Shown here in pieces: positions 6,725-15,867 of a stretch of 64,000 nt of DNA (its first letter is position 1; each line of letters begins with the position of its first letter). This DNA comes from Pelethousia sp034928145. GTDB lineage: Bacteria > Bacillota > Clostridia > Christensenellales > CAG-138. The stretch spans positions 1-64,000 of the forward strand of contig JAYFPE010000030.1 in the NCBI GenBank assembly GCA_034928145.1. The letters run 5' to 3'. Position numbers and translations under genes: made by a program. Under the pieces are notes generated by a model that had not been told where the DNA came from, did no database searches, and worked only from the letters and a program-made list of their open reading frames with translations.

Positions 6725-7933
6725 ATGACCCTCAGAAAATGGCTGGTGACGCAAATCTGCATCGCCATGATCGCTCTGTGCTTCGTAGGCTGCACGCAAC
6801 AAGCCGCGCCCGCGCAGCCTGCGGGGCCCGCAGCCGCCGCAGAGGCGCCGGCTGCCGGGAGCAGTGAGGAAACCGTTAAGTTTGCGCTTATTGCGCCTCT
6901 CAACGGCAGCAACGCGGAATTCGGAAAAACCTATCAGACCGCAGTAACCATGGCGGTAGAGGAGATCAACGCCAATGGTGGCGTAAACGGGCGCAAGCTT
7001 GTGTTTGAAGTGTTCGATAGCAAGGGCGACGCCGCTACCAGCGCTGATATGTGCCGCAAAATCAGCGATGACCCCTCCATGATCGCTATTTTGGGCGATT
7101 ATTCCAGCAGCTGTTGTATGGCCAACGCGCCTATCGTGGAAGAGGCCGGCATCATGATGTGCTCCGGTGGCGCTTCCAACCCCGCTTACTGCGTGATGAA
7201 TGACTACTGCTTTAGCATCAACGGCCGCGAGGATGTTGAAGCGCCTTACTTCTGCCAATACCTGATCGGCAAATACCTGGAGTGCAAGGACTTGGCCATT
7301 CTTTGGGTCAATACCGACTACGGCCAGGGCAGTGTGGAGATCTTCACCGCCGAAGCCGCCAAGGCCGGCATCAATGTCGTGGCCAGCGAATCCTATATTG
7401 ACGGTGAGGCTGACTTTTCCGCTGTTATCAACAAACTGCGTGCCGCCAAGCCGGATACGCTTCTCATCCTGGACACTTCCTCCTGCGTATCGACCATCCT
7501 GAACCAGGTCGCGCAGGCGGGTTGGGATGTAAAGATTGCCAACCTCGGCGCCGGCACCTCCACCCAGATCATCGATCTTGCCGGCGCTAATGCCAACGGC
7601 TTGCTGACTACCGGACCCTTCTATTATGACAAGAACAACCAGGTTCTGGTAGATTGGTTTACCGAGTTCGAGTCCCGCGCGGGCTACGAGTGCGAATTCC
7701 AAGGCCCTGTTATGCGCGATGCGACTTATATGCTCGCCGCCGCCATCGAGGCTTGCGGTGACGACATCACCAGGCAGAACGTGCGGGATAATTTTGCCGC
7801 GTTGGATTTTGAGGGATTCACCGGCGAGATTAAATTTGAGGAGGATGGCTCCGTGGCGCGCGCCTATTATATCTTCCAGGTCGATGGCTCGGAATGGGTT
7901 GAGAAAGCCGGCCTAAATTACCCCAACGAATAA
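6725..7933 (+). CDS. ABC transporter substrate-binding lipoprotein (branched-chain amino acid type)
   Basis: Extracellular ligand-binding protein of the LivJ/LivK (type I periplasmic-binding) fold. A signal peptide ends at the lipobox FVGC (Cys23), followed by a short Ala/Pro-rich linker and the mature domain starting near VKFALIAPLNGSNAEFG. ATG at 6725 has AAAGGAGG upstream. It heads an operon with two permeases and two ATPases, then dehydrogenase, glycyl radical enzyme and kinase genes. It therefore probably delivers the substrate of that pathway rather than leucine. Liv-type systems are known to import amides, urea, aromatic acids and other small polar compounds; the ligand here cannot be read from the sequence. 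402 residues, normal length. Confidence 0.9.
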   Translation: MTLRKWLVTQICIAMIALCFVGCTQQAAPAQPAGPAAAAEAPAAGSSEETVKFALIAPLNGSNAEFGKTYQTAVTMAVEEINANGGVNGRKLVFEVFDSKGDAATSADMCRKISDDPSMIAILGDYSSSCCMANAPIVEEAGIMMCSGGASNPAYCVMNDYCFSINGREDVEAPYFCQYLIGKYLECKDLAILWVNTDYGQGSVEIFTAEAAKAGINVVASESYIDGEADFSAVINKLRAAKPDTLLILDTSSCVSTILNQVAQAGWDVKIANLGAGTSTQIIDLAGANANGLLTTGPFYYDKNNQVLVDWFTEFESRAGYECEFQGPVMRDATYMLAAAIEACGDDITRQNVRDNFAALDFEGFTGEIKFEEDGSVARAYYIFQVDGSEWVEKAGLNYPNE

Positions 7934-7942
7934 TTCCGTACC

Positions 7943-7981
7943 GGGCGCTTGCCGGGTGGCCCCGCGCCACCCGCAGCGCCC
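7943..7981 (+). terminator. GC-rich hairpin between binding-protein and permease genes
   Basis: GGGCGCT pairs with AGCGCCC, and inside it GGGTGG pairs with CCACCC, with no U-tract after. Such structures often stabilise or partly terminate transcripts so that the binding protein is made in excess of the permeases. The second Liv operon has a similar hairpin at 31216-31252. Confidence 0.5.
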
Positions 7982-8020
7982 AGTTTGCGGGCAGCTATCT
8001 GAAAGGGAGGCGTTCGCCTG

Positions 8021-8896
8021 ATGGCAGAATACTATTTTAGTCAAATACTCAACGGCATATGCCAAGGGTCGATCTACGCGCTGATGGCCATCGGCTACTC
8101 GGTGGTCGTCGGAATGACCAACCTCGTTACCTTCGCCTTCGGCGAGATTATCATGGTAGGCGCGTTTAGCGCATATTACGCGTTTGCTCTATGTAACAAC
8201 AGCCTTGTCATGGGCCTGCTCGCGAGCTTCTTGGGCGGCGCTACGGTCGGGTACTTCGTCTACAAGCTCTGCTATGAGAAATTCCTCGCGGCCCCGCGCT
8301 ATATTGCCATGGTTTGCACCATCGGCGCCAGCATGTTCCTCAAGGCGATGGGCCAGATCGTTTTCGGCCCTAACCGCAAGCCGATGACGAACATCATTGA
8401 AAACAAGTTCTATGGTACGGGGATGCTCAGCATCTCGCAGCTACAGATCGTCATATTGATCGTGGTCGTTGTAGTTTCCTGCGCGCTGGCGTTCATCTTC
8501 AATAAAACGCGGCTGGGCATCTGCTTTAAAGCGGTTAGCCAGGAGAAGACGGCTGCCTATATGATGGGCATCAACGTGAAAAAAACCATCCTCTACGGCA
8601 ATTGCATCGGTTGCGGCATGGGCGGCGTGGCGGGCATGCTCATCGCCATCTATTACCAGACCCTACAGGCGACCATGGGCGATATATACAGCATGAAGGC
8701 ATTCGCTTCCTCCGTGCTAGGCGGGCTTACGGATATCCGCTGGTCAGCTGTTGGCGGCTTGCTGGTAGGCCTTATTGAGAACATTGGCATTACCCTTACC
8801 ACCACAAGCATGCGCAATATTTTCGCGTTTCTGTTCATGTTCATTATATTGCTCATCAAGCCCACGGGCCTGGGCAATAAGAAAGGAACGAAATGA
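8021..8896 (+). CDS. ABC transporter permease, LivH type
   Basis: Inner-membrane permease subunit of the branched-chain-amino-acid-type ABC family, 291 residues with about eight hydrophobic segments. The family N-terminus (LNGICQGSIYALMAIGYSVV) and C-terminal KPTGLGNKKG are present. ATG at 8021 follows AAAGGGAGG. It overlaps the next permease by 4 bp (ATGA), so the two are probably translationally coupled. It should pair with the LivM-type subunit to form the translocation channel for the ligand bound by the lipoprotein encoded upstream. Confidence 0.92.
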   Translation: MAEYYFSQILNGICQGSIYALMAIGYSVVVGMTNLVTFAFGEIIMVGAFSAYYAFALCNNSLVMGLLASFLGGATVGYFVYKLCYEKFLAAPRYIAMVCTIGASMFLKAMGQIVFGPNRKPMTNIIENKFYGTGMLSISQLQIVILIVVVVVSCALAFIFNKTRLGICFKAVSQEKTAAYMMGINVKKTILYGNCIGCGMGGVAGMLIAIYYQTLQATMGDIYSMKAFASSVLGGLTDIRWSAVGGLLVGLIENIGITLTTTSMRNIFAFLFMFIILLIKPTGLGNKKGTK

Positions 8897-9897
8897 TGAA
8901 GGACCTTATTGTAAAAGCCAGGGAACTCTATGCAAAGAAGAAGGCCTTGTTCCTGATAGCGATCACCGTATGCCTGATACTCTTGCCCCAGCTTATCACG
9001 GATTCGTATCCCAAGGGTATCCTTTGCCGCATGCTGCTCTACGCCACGCTCGCGGGCTCGCTGAATGTCATCTGCGGCTATAGCGGCATGTTCTGCCTTG
9101 GCCATATCGCCTTTTTCTGCCTTGGTGCCTATACCGAGGCAATCCTCTCGGCCAATACGAACCTGCCCTACCTGCTGCTGCTGGTAATCGCGGGCGCAAT
9201 AACGGCCATTGCGGCGCTGATCATCTTCTTCCCCATCCGCAACCTGGATGGCCACTGGCTCTCTCTGGTGACGATTGGATTCTCCGAGATCGTGCGCCTG
9301 ACGGCTCTCAATTGGACAAGCCTCACGGGCGGCTCGATGGGCATGAAGGATATTGCCAGGCCGGTGATCTTCGGCTATACTTTCCGCTCCACCACGCAAT
9401 TCTACTATCTCTTTTTAGTGGTGGCAATCCTTTTCGTGTTTGTTACGACGCGTCTTGTAAAATCCCGGGTGGGGTACGCTTGGATGTCCATCCGCGAAGA
9501 CCAGTTGGCTGCTCGGAGCCTGGGGGTGGAGGTCATGCAGTATAAGGCCACCAATTTTCTTTACGGCACATTTTGGGCGGGCGTAGCGGGCGCATTATAT
9601 GCGCCATACCTGATGTACATCGACCCGACGCTATTTACGCTCGATGAAGGGTTCAGCGTTCTGTGCATGGTGCTGATCGGCGGCCTGGGCTCCATCTTGG
9701 GCCCCATTGCCGGCGCTATCCTGGTCGTATTCCTTACGGAGACCCTGCGGGTGCTGGGCAATTACCGGATCGCCATTTACGGGCTGGTTATCATCCTGGT
9801 CATGTGGGTAAGGCCCGAGGGCATCTTCGGAGCGCCCATTTACAACATGCCTAAAGCGATTCATTTCAAAAGAAAGGAAAAGAGGCCGGCAGCATGA
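8893..9897 (+). CDS. ABC transporter permease, LivM type
   Basis: Second permease subunit of the importer, 334 residues. After a charged N-terminus it shows the LivM pattern of membrane segments, the conserved GYSGMFCLGHIAFFCLGAY region (residues about 60-78) and the cytoplasmic coupling region with SIREDQLAARSLG. Start ATG at 8893 overlaps the livH-type stop, and its own end overlaps the next ATPase start by 4 bp. This tight coupling indicates one transcript and fixed subunit ratios. Confidence 0.92.
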   Translation: MMKDLIVKARELYAKKKALFLIAITVCLILLPQLITDSYPKGILCRMLLYATLAGSLNVICGYSGMFCLGHIAFFCLGAYTEAILSANTNLPYLLLLVIAGAITAIAALIIFFPIRNLDGHWLSLVTIGFSEIVRLTALNWTSLTGGSMGMKDIARPVIFGYTFRSTTQFYYLFLVVAILFVFVTTRLVKSRVGYAWMSIREDQLAARSLGVEVMQYKATNFLYGTFWAGVAGALYAPYLMYIDPTLFTLDEGFSVLCMVLIGGLGSILGPIAGAILVVFLTETLRVLGNYRIAIYGLVIILVMWVRPEGIFGAPIYNMPKAIHFKRKEKRPAA

Positions 9898-10685
9898 GTG
9901 TGATTCTGGAAGCTATCGACGTTTGTAAATACTTTGGCGGCCTCAAAGCCGTTGAAAAGGTAAGTATGCAGGTCCAGTCCGGCGATATTTTTGGGATAAT
10001 TGGCCCTAACGGCGCAGGAAAGACCACGTTCTTCAACCTCTGCACGAACGTATACAGCGTAACATCGGGCAGGATTATCTTCGACGGAACGGATATCACC
10101 CACAAAAAATCCGAAGAGATTGCGCGGCTCGGCATGGCGCGCACGTTCCAGAACATCCATCTTTTCAATTCGCTAAGCGTACTGGATAACATCAAGGTGG
10201 GGTTCCATATCCATACCAAAACCAATATGCTTGATGCGGTTCTCAAGAACAAGCGTTGCCGCCAGGAAGAAGCGTATATAGCGGAAAAAAGCCGAGAGAT
10301 ACTCAAAATGGTGGGCCTGGAGGCCGTAAGCGGCATCAATGCCGGCAACCTTGCCTACGGCATGCAGCGCAAGGTGGAAATCGCCCGGGCGCTGGCGCTC
10401 AATCCTAAGGTATTGCTGCTCGACGAGCCCGTAGCGGGCATGAACATTACGGAATCGGCCGCTTTGAAGGACTTTATAAATATGCTCAACGGTATGGGCT
10501 ATACGATCGTGGTGATCGAGCATGACATGCGCTTCGTCATGAGCACCTGTAACAATATCCTGGCAATTAACTTTGGCCAGAAGATTTGCGAGGGCGTACC
10601 CGGCGCGGTCGTTTGCAATGAAGAAGTTATCAAGGCCTATTTCGGCAAACAAACATTTGTAAAGGGAGCGGTGAATAGCAAATGA
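9894..10685 (+). CDS. ABC transporter ATP-binding protein, LivG type
   Basis: Cytoplasmic ATPase of the importer, 263 residues. Walker A is GPNGAGKTT. The signature region is the LivG variant YGMQRKVEIARAL instead of LSGGQ. Walker B is VLLLDEPVAGMN and the switch histidine lies in VVIEHDM. The gene overlaps both neighbours by 4 bp. It should form a heterodimer with the LivF-type ATPase encoded next. Confidence 0.93.
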   Translation: MSVILEAIDVCKYFGGLKAVEKVSMQVQSGDIFGIIGPNGAGKTTFFNLCTNVYSVTSGRIIFDGTDITHKKSEEIARLGMARTFQNIHLFNSLSVLDNIKVGFHIHTKTNMLDAVLKNKRCRQEEAYIAEKSREILKMVGLEAVSGINAGNLAYGMQRKVEIARALALNPKVLLLDEPVAGMNITESAALKDFINMLNGMGYTIVVIEHDMRFVMSTCNNILAINFGQKICEGVPGAVVCNEEVIKAYFGKQTFVKGAVNSK

Positions 10686-11395
10686 TGATTCATGTGGAAG
10701 GCCTCTGTGTAAATTACGGCCATATCATCGCCCTGGAGAACGTCAGCCTTTACATCGATGAGGGAGAGATCGTTACCCTCATCGGCAGCAATGGCGCGGG
10801 AAAGAGCTCCACGCTCATGGCCATTTCGGGCTTGGTCATGAAAAAGGGCGGCACCATTAAATTTAAGGATACGGATATCACCTCCATGGCGCCGGATAAT
10901 ATCGTCCGGCTGGGCATATGCCACGTGCCGGAGGGCCGCAGGGTGTTCCCCGCGCTTACTGTATACGAGAATCTCATCGCCGGCACCGTGGGCAACCCCG
11001 CCCTGAAAAAACCTCAGATCAGCGCCCTGCTGGAGGAGGTCTATACCCTGTTCCCACGCATGAAGGAGCGTCATACCCAAAGGGGCGGCACCCTTTCGGG
11101 CGGGGAGCAGCAAATGCTGGCTATCGCGCGGGGCCTGATGATGGACCCCAAGATCATAATGCTCGACGAGCCTTCCCTGGGCCTTGCCCCCATTGTGGTG
11201 GAAGAGATTTTCGAGATGATTCTCAAAATCAACAGCCTGGGCAAAACCATCCTGCTCATCGAACAGAACGCAGCCATGGCGCTATCGATCGCCAACCGCG
11301 GCTATGTGATGGAAAATGGCCGCATCGTGATGACCGGCACCGGCTCTGCGCTTTCAACAGACCCACAGGTCCAGAAGGCGTATTTGGGGATATAA
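10682..11395 (+). CDS. ABC transporter ATP-binding protein, LivF type
   Basis: Second ATPase of the importer, 237 residues. Walker A is GSNGAGKSS, the signature LSGGEQQMLAIARGL, Walker B IIMLDEPSLGLAP and the switch histidine position is occupied by Gln (LLIEQNA), typical of LivF. ATG at 10682 overlaps the preceding gene by 4 bp. The end is followed after 20 bp by the dehydrogenase gene, so transport and catabolic genes are probably on one message. Confidence 0.93.
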   Translation: MMIHVEGLCVNYGHIIALENVSLYIDEGEIVTLIGSNGAGKSSTLMAISGLVMKKGGTIKFKDTDITSMAPDNIVRLGICHVPEGRRVFPALTVYENLIAGTVGNPALKKPQISALLEEVYTLFPRMKERHTQRGGTLSGGEQQMLAIARGLMMDPKIIMLDEPSLGLAPIVVEEIFEMILKINSLGKTILLIEQNAAMALSIANRGYVMENGRIVMTGTGSALSTDPQVQKAYLGI

Positions 11396-11415
11396 ACATG
11401 GGTAAGGAGTGTCAT

Positions 11416-12450
11416 ATGGAAAACACGGTCGCCTATTTATCGGCTCCATCGCGCTTTACGATCGGCAGCGCCAGCATGCCGGCGGTGGGCGAAGAGGATC
11501 TGCTCATCGAGGTCAAGCATGTGGGCATATGCGGTTCGGACATCCAAGTTTTCTCCAAGCCGGAAACCTGCATGCACGCTCCCGTTTATCCTGTTATCTT
11601 GGGGCATGAGTGCGCCGGGGTTGTCGTGGGCATGGGGGCGCAGGTCCAGGGCTTCAGCTTGGGCGACAAGGTGGCGGTAGAGCCGGGCGTCCCATGCAGG
11701 CGTTGCCGTTATTGCCTATCGGGCCATTATAACCTCTGCGAGAAGATGAATTTTATGGCTTGCTACCCCTGGGAGCGCGCCGCATTGCAGCGCTATATCA
11801 CCCACCCCGCCTTGATGTGCTTTAAGCTGCCTGATAACGTTTCCACCCTTGAGGGCGCCCTGATGGAACCCTTTTCCGTAGGCATGTATGCAGCTGCCCG
11901 GGCAGAGGCCGGGCCGGATAAAACGGCTGTGATCCTGGGCGTGGGCTGCATCGGGCTGATGACGCTCAGCGCCTGCAAGGCGCGCGGTGCTTGGCCGCTC
12001 ATCGCGGCCGATCTTTTTGAGAACCGCCTGGCCATGGCTGCCGAGACAGGAGCGGATCATGCGCTCAACGCCGGGGATCCCGGCTTTGTGGATAAGGTCA
12101 TGGAGCTTACCGGCCGCGGGGCGGATCTGGTGTTTGAAACGGCTGGAAGTGCCGCCACGGTAACGCTGGCGCAAAAGCTGGTGCGGCCGGGCGGGCAAAT
12201 CATCCTCGTGGGCAACGTTGCGGAGCCGGTGAGCATTCGCTTTATGGAGCTGAGCGAGCGGCAGATCGATATCGTCTCGGTATTTCGCTATTGCAATATG
12301 TATCCGCAGGCGATCGCTGCTGCGGCCTCCAAAAGAGTGGATCTTAGCGGCATGGTTTCGGCTCGTTTCCCGCTGGAGCGGGTGCAGGAGGCTTTTGAGT
12401 ACGCCCTTTATGAGAAGAAAAACGTGATCAAAGCAGTTGTGGAATTATAA
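11416..12450 (+). CDS. Zinc-dependent medium-chain alcohol/polyol dehydrogenase
   Basis: NAD(P)-dependent dehydrogenase of the sorbitol/threonine dehydrogenase type, about 344 residues. Catalytic zinc ligands are in GICGSD and GHECAG. The structural-zinc lobe is intact (CRRCRYCLSGHYNLC), and the Rossmann motif is near GVGCIG. In-frame sequence extends far upstream inside livF and is not coding; ATG at 11416 has AAGGAG at 11404-11409 with ideal spacing. The gene lies between the ABC importer and the glycyl radical enzyme. It probably oxidises a polyol or hydroxy intermediate, either the imported compound or a pathway product. Substrate unknown. Confidence 0.9.
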   Translation: MENTVAYLSAPSRFTIGSASMPAVGEEDLLIEVKHVGICGSDIQVFSKPETCMHAPVYPVILGHECAGVVVGMGAQVQGFSLGDKVAVEPGVPCRRCRYCLSGHYNLCEKMNFMACYPWERAALQRYITHPALMCFKLPDNVSTLEGALMEPFSVGMYAAARAEAGPDKTAVILGVGCIGLMTLSACKARGAWPLIAADLFENRLAMAAETGADHALNAGDPGFVDKVMELTGRGADLVFETAGSAATVTLAQKLVRPGGQIILVGNVAEPVSIRFMELSERQIDIVSVFRYCNMYPQAIAAAASKRVDLSGMVSARFPLERVQEAFEYALYEKKNVIKAVVEL

Positions 12451-12482
12451 TGGCCAGCGAACCAGGGTACAGGAGGGTAAGC

Positions 12483-14888
12483 ATGCTTAGCCAAAGAACG
12501 GTTCAGTTGAAACAAAGCATTGACGCCATGCTGGACGCCGGTGTCAGGAAGACGATCTTTTATACGACCGTAGCCGCATCCTTGCGCGATACGCAGGGGG
12601 AGCCCCGGCAGATACGGCGCGCAAAGGCATTTGTATATCTGCTCGAGCGCGTGCCCCAGCAGGTGCATCCCTATGAGCTGCTAGGCGGCTCCATTACCGG
12701 TATGTGGCCGGTGGATAACGCGGTGCCGGATTTTGATACCCAATATCAAGCGGCCGTAGGCGCGGTGGAGAATTTCATCGCCCATAAAAACGACCCTGCG
12801 GATTCATCGCAGATTTCCCTGCGCTTTGAGGTGCAGGTGGCCCGGGCGGCTGGTGGCGGCCGCTTCGCCCTCATGGCGCGGGATCATTACAATGGAAATA
12901 TCGACTTTGGCCGGCTGCAGCAGATCAACGCACGCCTTAAGGAGGCCTATGCGGATTCTAGCGAAGTGCAGCCCTCGGATATTGTAAAGATCACAGAAGA
13001 TTTTTTCAATTACGACTATGGCGATGAAGTGATGCACTGGGTGGACGAGCTGCCCTGGAGCGCGGCCAATCATGTGAACCTGAATTACGGCAAGGCGTTA
13101 AAGCTGGGCCTTGGCCGCATACTGGCCACGGTTGAGGAAAAGCTGGCAACGGCAGAGGAGGCGGACAAGCAGGAATTTTATCAGGCGGTCGCCATCAGCC
13201 TCCGGGGCGCGATAGATTTTATCCGGCGCTATGCCCGCTCCTATGCCGAGGCTGCGGCGCAGGAGGGCGATCCCGCGAGGCGGGTGGAACTTGTGCGCAT
13301 CAGCGCCATTCTGGACAAGGTGGCGCACAGCCCTGCGGAAGGGTTTTACGAGGCGATGCAGCTGCTTTGGATGATTCATCTGATACAAAGCTTCAGCATG
13401 GGCGCGGCCCTGTCCTTTGCCCGCTTCGACCAGTATATGTATCCATATTATAAGAAGGATATTCAGCGGGCCCGCATCACGCGGGACGAGGCCTACGAAC
13501 TTCTCTGCTGTATGTGGCTCAAAGTTAACGAGCCGAAGATGCGGACCGTCCAGAGCATGACCCTTTCGGGCTTGACGCCTGATGGACGGGAAGCTACCAA
13601 CGATCTAAGCGCGCTTTGCCTGGAGGTAACGCGGGACCTGCGCCTCCCCTATCCCAACGTAGCTGTGCGCGTGGGCAGCAGTTATACGCCTGATTGGCTT
13701 TATGACCAGGTCGTGGAGACCATCAAATGCGGCTTCGGCATCCCCATGCTGATCAACGACGATGTTTGGATACCGAAATTCGTGGACCTCGGCTATCCCT
13801 TGGATCTGGCGCGTGACTATTACAATATGGGCTGCGTGGAGATGATGATCCAGGGCAAGCAGACGAACTGGCTTTCGGCCACGGGCGGTTATATCTCCTA
13901 CCCGGCCATCTTGAACGAGCTGATCGACGACTGGTGCGAGGGGCGCTATGCCTTCGAGCGTTATGAGGACCTGATGGCCGTCTATCTGGAAAAGTTGGGC
14001 GAACGAGTGCGTTACGCGGAAGGAATCGCCAAAAAGCAGATTCGGCTCATTCACGAGAATTCTTGCGACCCCTTTGCATCCGCCTTGATCGACGATTGCG
14101 TGGAGCGCGGCAAGGATATGTTCAGCGGCGGTACGGTCTGCCCTGCGCATATCGCCATCAACGGCTATGGCCTTGCCACTGCCGCGGATTCCTTTGCCGT
14201 TTTGCGCAAGTTAGTGTTTACGGAGAAGAAATGCACAATTCAGGACCTGCGTGAGGCGATGCAACGGGATTTCCAGGGCTGTGAGGCCCTAACCAAGGCC
14301 ATTGATACCTGCGTGGATAAATTCGGCAATGATGTAGACGAGACGGACGAGATTGCCGTGGGACTGCTCTCGTTTTTGCTGGATGAGATTTATCGCCTGA
14401 ATGATGGAACGATGGAAGAAAAGTTTGTCACCTCCTTCTTCAGCTACACGCGCAATGTGTCTATCGGAGAAGTTACAGGCGCAACCCCTAACGGCAGAAA
14501 GCGCGGTACGGCCCTTAGCGACGCGTTGGGGCCCAGCCAGGGTTATGACGTCAAGGGCCCCACGAAGATGCTCAATTCCATACTCAAGCTGGATACCACC
14601 CGCCTCACGGGCGCCGTGGCTACAAATTTGAAGGTAAATCCTTCACTCTTTCGGGATAAGGCTGGCACGCAAGCGCTGACGCATTTGCTGCAAACCTATA
14701 TCGAGCGGGGCGGCCCCCAAATACAGGTCAACTTCGTTAGTCTAGAGGATCTTAAGGCGGCCCAGGAGAACCCTGCCGAGCACCGCAACCTGGTGGTGCG
14801 CATCGCGGGCTATTGCGAATATTTCGTCAACCTCGACGTCAACCAGCAACAAGAGATTATCAACAGGACAGAGCATGAACTGGGATAA
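12483..14888 (+). CDS. Glycyl radical enzyme, dehydratase/lyase type (substrate unknown)
   Basis: Oxygen-sensitive radical enzyme, 801 residues. The C-terminal glycyl-radical loop is RIAGYCEYF with the radical glycine at residue 776. The active-site cysteine is Cys451 in MGCVEMM, followed by the C-x-E glutamate that marks dehydratases and C-N, C-S or C-C lyases rather than pyruvate formate-lyase. Most relatives have Pro after this Glu; here it is Met. ATG at 12483 with AGGAGG six bases upstream is preferred over 12450. The activase gene overlaps its 3' end. Diol/glycerol dehydratases, sulfolyases, choline lyase and hydroxyproline dehydratase are all possible relatives. Pocket residues cannot be assigned by eye. 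Confidence 0.93.
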   Translation: MLSQRTVQLKQSIDAMLDAGVRKTIFYTTVAASLRDTQGEPRQIRRAKAFVYLLERVPQQVHPYELLGGSITGMWPVDNAVPDFDTQYQAAVGAVENFIAHKNDPADSSQISLRFEVQVARAAGGGRFALMARDHYNGNIDFGRLQQINARLKEAYADSSEVQPSDIVKITEDFFNYDYGDEVMHWVDELPWSAANHVNLNYGKALKLGLGRILATVEEKLATAEEADKQEFYQAVAISLRGAIDFIRRYARSYAEAAAQEGDPARRVELVRISAILDKVAHSPAEGFYEAMQLLWMIHLIQSFSMGAALSFARFDQYMYPYYKKDIQRARITRDEAYELLCCMWLKVNEPKMRTVQSMTLSGLTPDGREATNDLSALCLEVTRDLRLPYPNVAVRVGSSYTPDWLYDQVVETIKCGFGIPMLINDDVWIPKFVDLGYPLDLARDYYNMGCVEMMIQGKQTNWLSATGGYISYPAILNELIDDWCEGRYAFERYEDLMAVYLEKLGERVRYAEGIAKKQIRLIHENSCDPFASALIDDCVERGKDMFSGGTVCPAHIAINGYGLATAADSFAVLRKLVFTEKKCTIQDLREAMQRDFQGCEALTKAIDTCVDKFGNDVDETDEIAVGLLSFLLDEIYRLNDGTMEEKFVTSFFSYTRNVSIGEVTGATPNGRKRGTALSDALGPSQGYDVKGPTKMLNSILKLDTTRLTGAVATNLKVNPSLFRDKAGTQALTHLLQTYIERGGPQIQVNFVSLEDLKAAQENPAEHRNLVVRIAGYCEYFVNLDVNQQQEIINRTEHELG

Positions 14889-15804
14889 GCGTGAAAACCA
14901 AACCGGGGGCGGGGAAGGGTGGGTGTTCAACATCCAGCATTTTTCCATCCACGATGGGCCGGGGATACGTTCTACCGTATTTCTGATGGGATGTCCCCTG
15001 CGCTGCCTATGGTGCCATAATCCCGAGGGACGGGATAGCCGGCGCTTTGTCGGCTTTGATCTGCAAAAATGCAGGAACTGCGGCGCGTGCGTGCGGGTCT
15101 GCCCACACGGCTGCCATAAGAGCGAGGTTACGCATGTTTTTGATCGGGATAGCTGCATCCTATGTGGCCGTTGCGTGGAGGCCTGCGTATACGGCGCGCT
15201 GTATTGGGTAGGCGAATGCAAGAGCGTGGAGGCGGTGCTTGCGGAGATCGTTACGGACAAGCCCTACTTTGATAAGAGCGGCGGCGGCGTTACGCTTAGT
15301 GGCGGGGAACCCGCGATGCAGCCGGAATTTGCAGCCGCGCTCATGCGCGCGCTGCATGGGCGCGGCATCCATACGGCGGTGGAAACCTGCGGTTATGGAC
15401 CCCGTTCCGCCTTTGAAAAGCTGCTGGTGCATGGGGACCTGTTCTTGTTCGACTGCAAGGAGACCGATCCTGCGCTGCATAGAAAATATACGGGGGTGGA
15501 TTGGGAACCAATCCTGGAGAATCTATTCTTCCTGCACGAGCGGGGCGCGAACATCATTCTGCGTTGCCCGATCATTCCCGGCCTTAACGACCGACAGACA
15601 CATTTTGAAGGCATCGCGGCACTGGCCGGCCAATTTCCCGGGATACAGGGTGTGGAGCTGCTCGCCTACCATAGCCTGGGAGCCGGGAAAAGCCACCGGA
15701 TGGGCCTGCCGACGCAGGAACAATACGCCGTTCCTCCTAAAGACATGCTGGAACAGTGGAATGAACGGCTGCTGCGGCTGGGTTGCAGGGTAATACGGCG
15801 CTAA
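14875..15804 (+). CDS. Glycyl radical enzyme activating protein (radical SAM)
   Basis: Radical S-adenosylmethionine activase that places the radical on the glycyl enzyme encoded just upstream. The cluster motif C-x3-C-x2-C is at Cys40, Cys44 and Cys47 (GCPLRCLWC). A ferredoxin-like insert with two further 4Fe-4S motifs follows (CRNCGACVRVC and CILCGRCVEAC, about residues 64-105), typical of activases for dehydratase-type enzymes and absent from the pyruvate formate-lyase activase. The gene overlaps the enzyme gene by 14 bp, indicating coupled expression. 309 residues, full length. Confidence 0.95.
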   Translation: MNWDKRENQTGGGEGWVFNIQHFSIHDGPGIRSTVFLMGCPLRCLWCHNPEGRDSRRFVGFDLQKCRNCGACVRVCPHGCHKSEVTHVFDRDSCILCGRCVEACVYGALYWVGECKSVEAVLAEIVTDKPYFDKSGGGVTLSGGEPAMQPEFAAALMRALHGRGIHTAVETCGYGPRSAFEKLLVHGDLFLFDCKETDPALHRKYTGVDWEPILENLFFLHERGANIILRCPIIPGLNDRQTHFEGIAALAGQFPGIQGVELLAYHSLGAGKSHRMGLPTQEQYAVPPKDMLEQWNERLLRLGCRVIRR

Positions 15805-15867
15805 GCGGCGATACTTGGCTCCGGCCATGCCCCGCGCCCCAATATTTTGAAAGGATCACATGATAGA

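Noticed and set aside
6356..7702. Open frame of 448 codons on the minus strand across the LacI gene end and binding-protein gene
   Set aside because: Antisense to two clear genes, without a start signal or domain.
10918..11415. N-terminal extension of the dehydrogenase into livF
   Set aside because: The frame is open upstream, but ATG at 11416 has an ideal ribosome-binding site and gives the normal family N-terminus.
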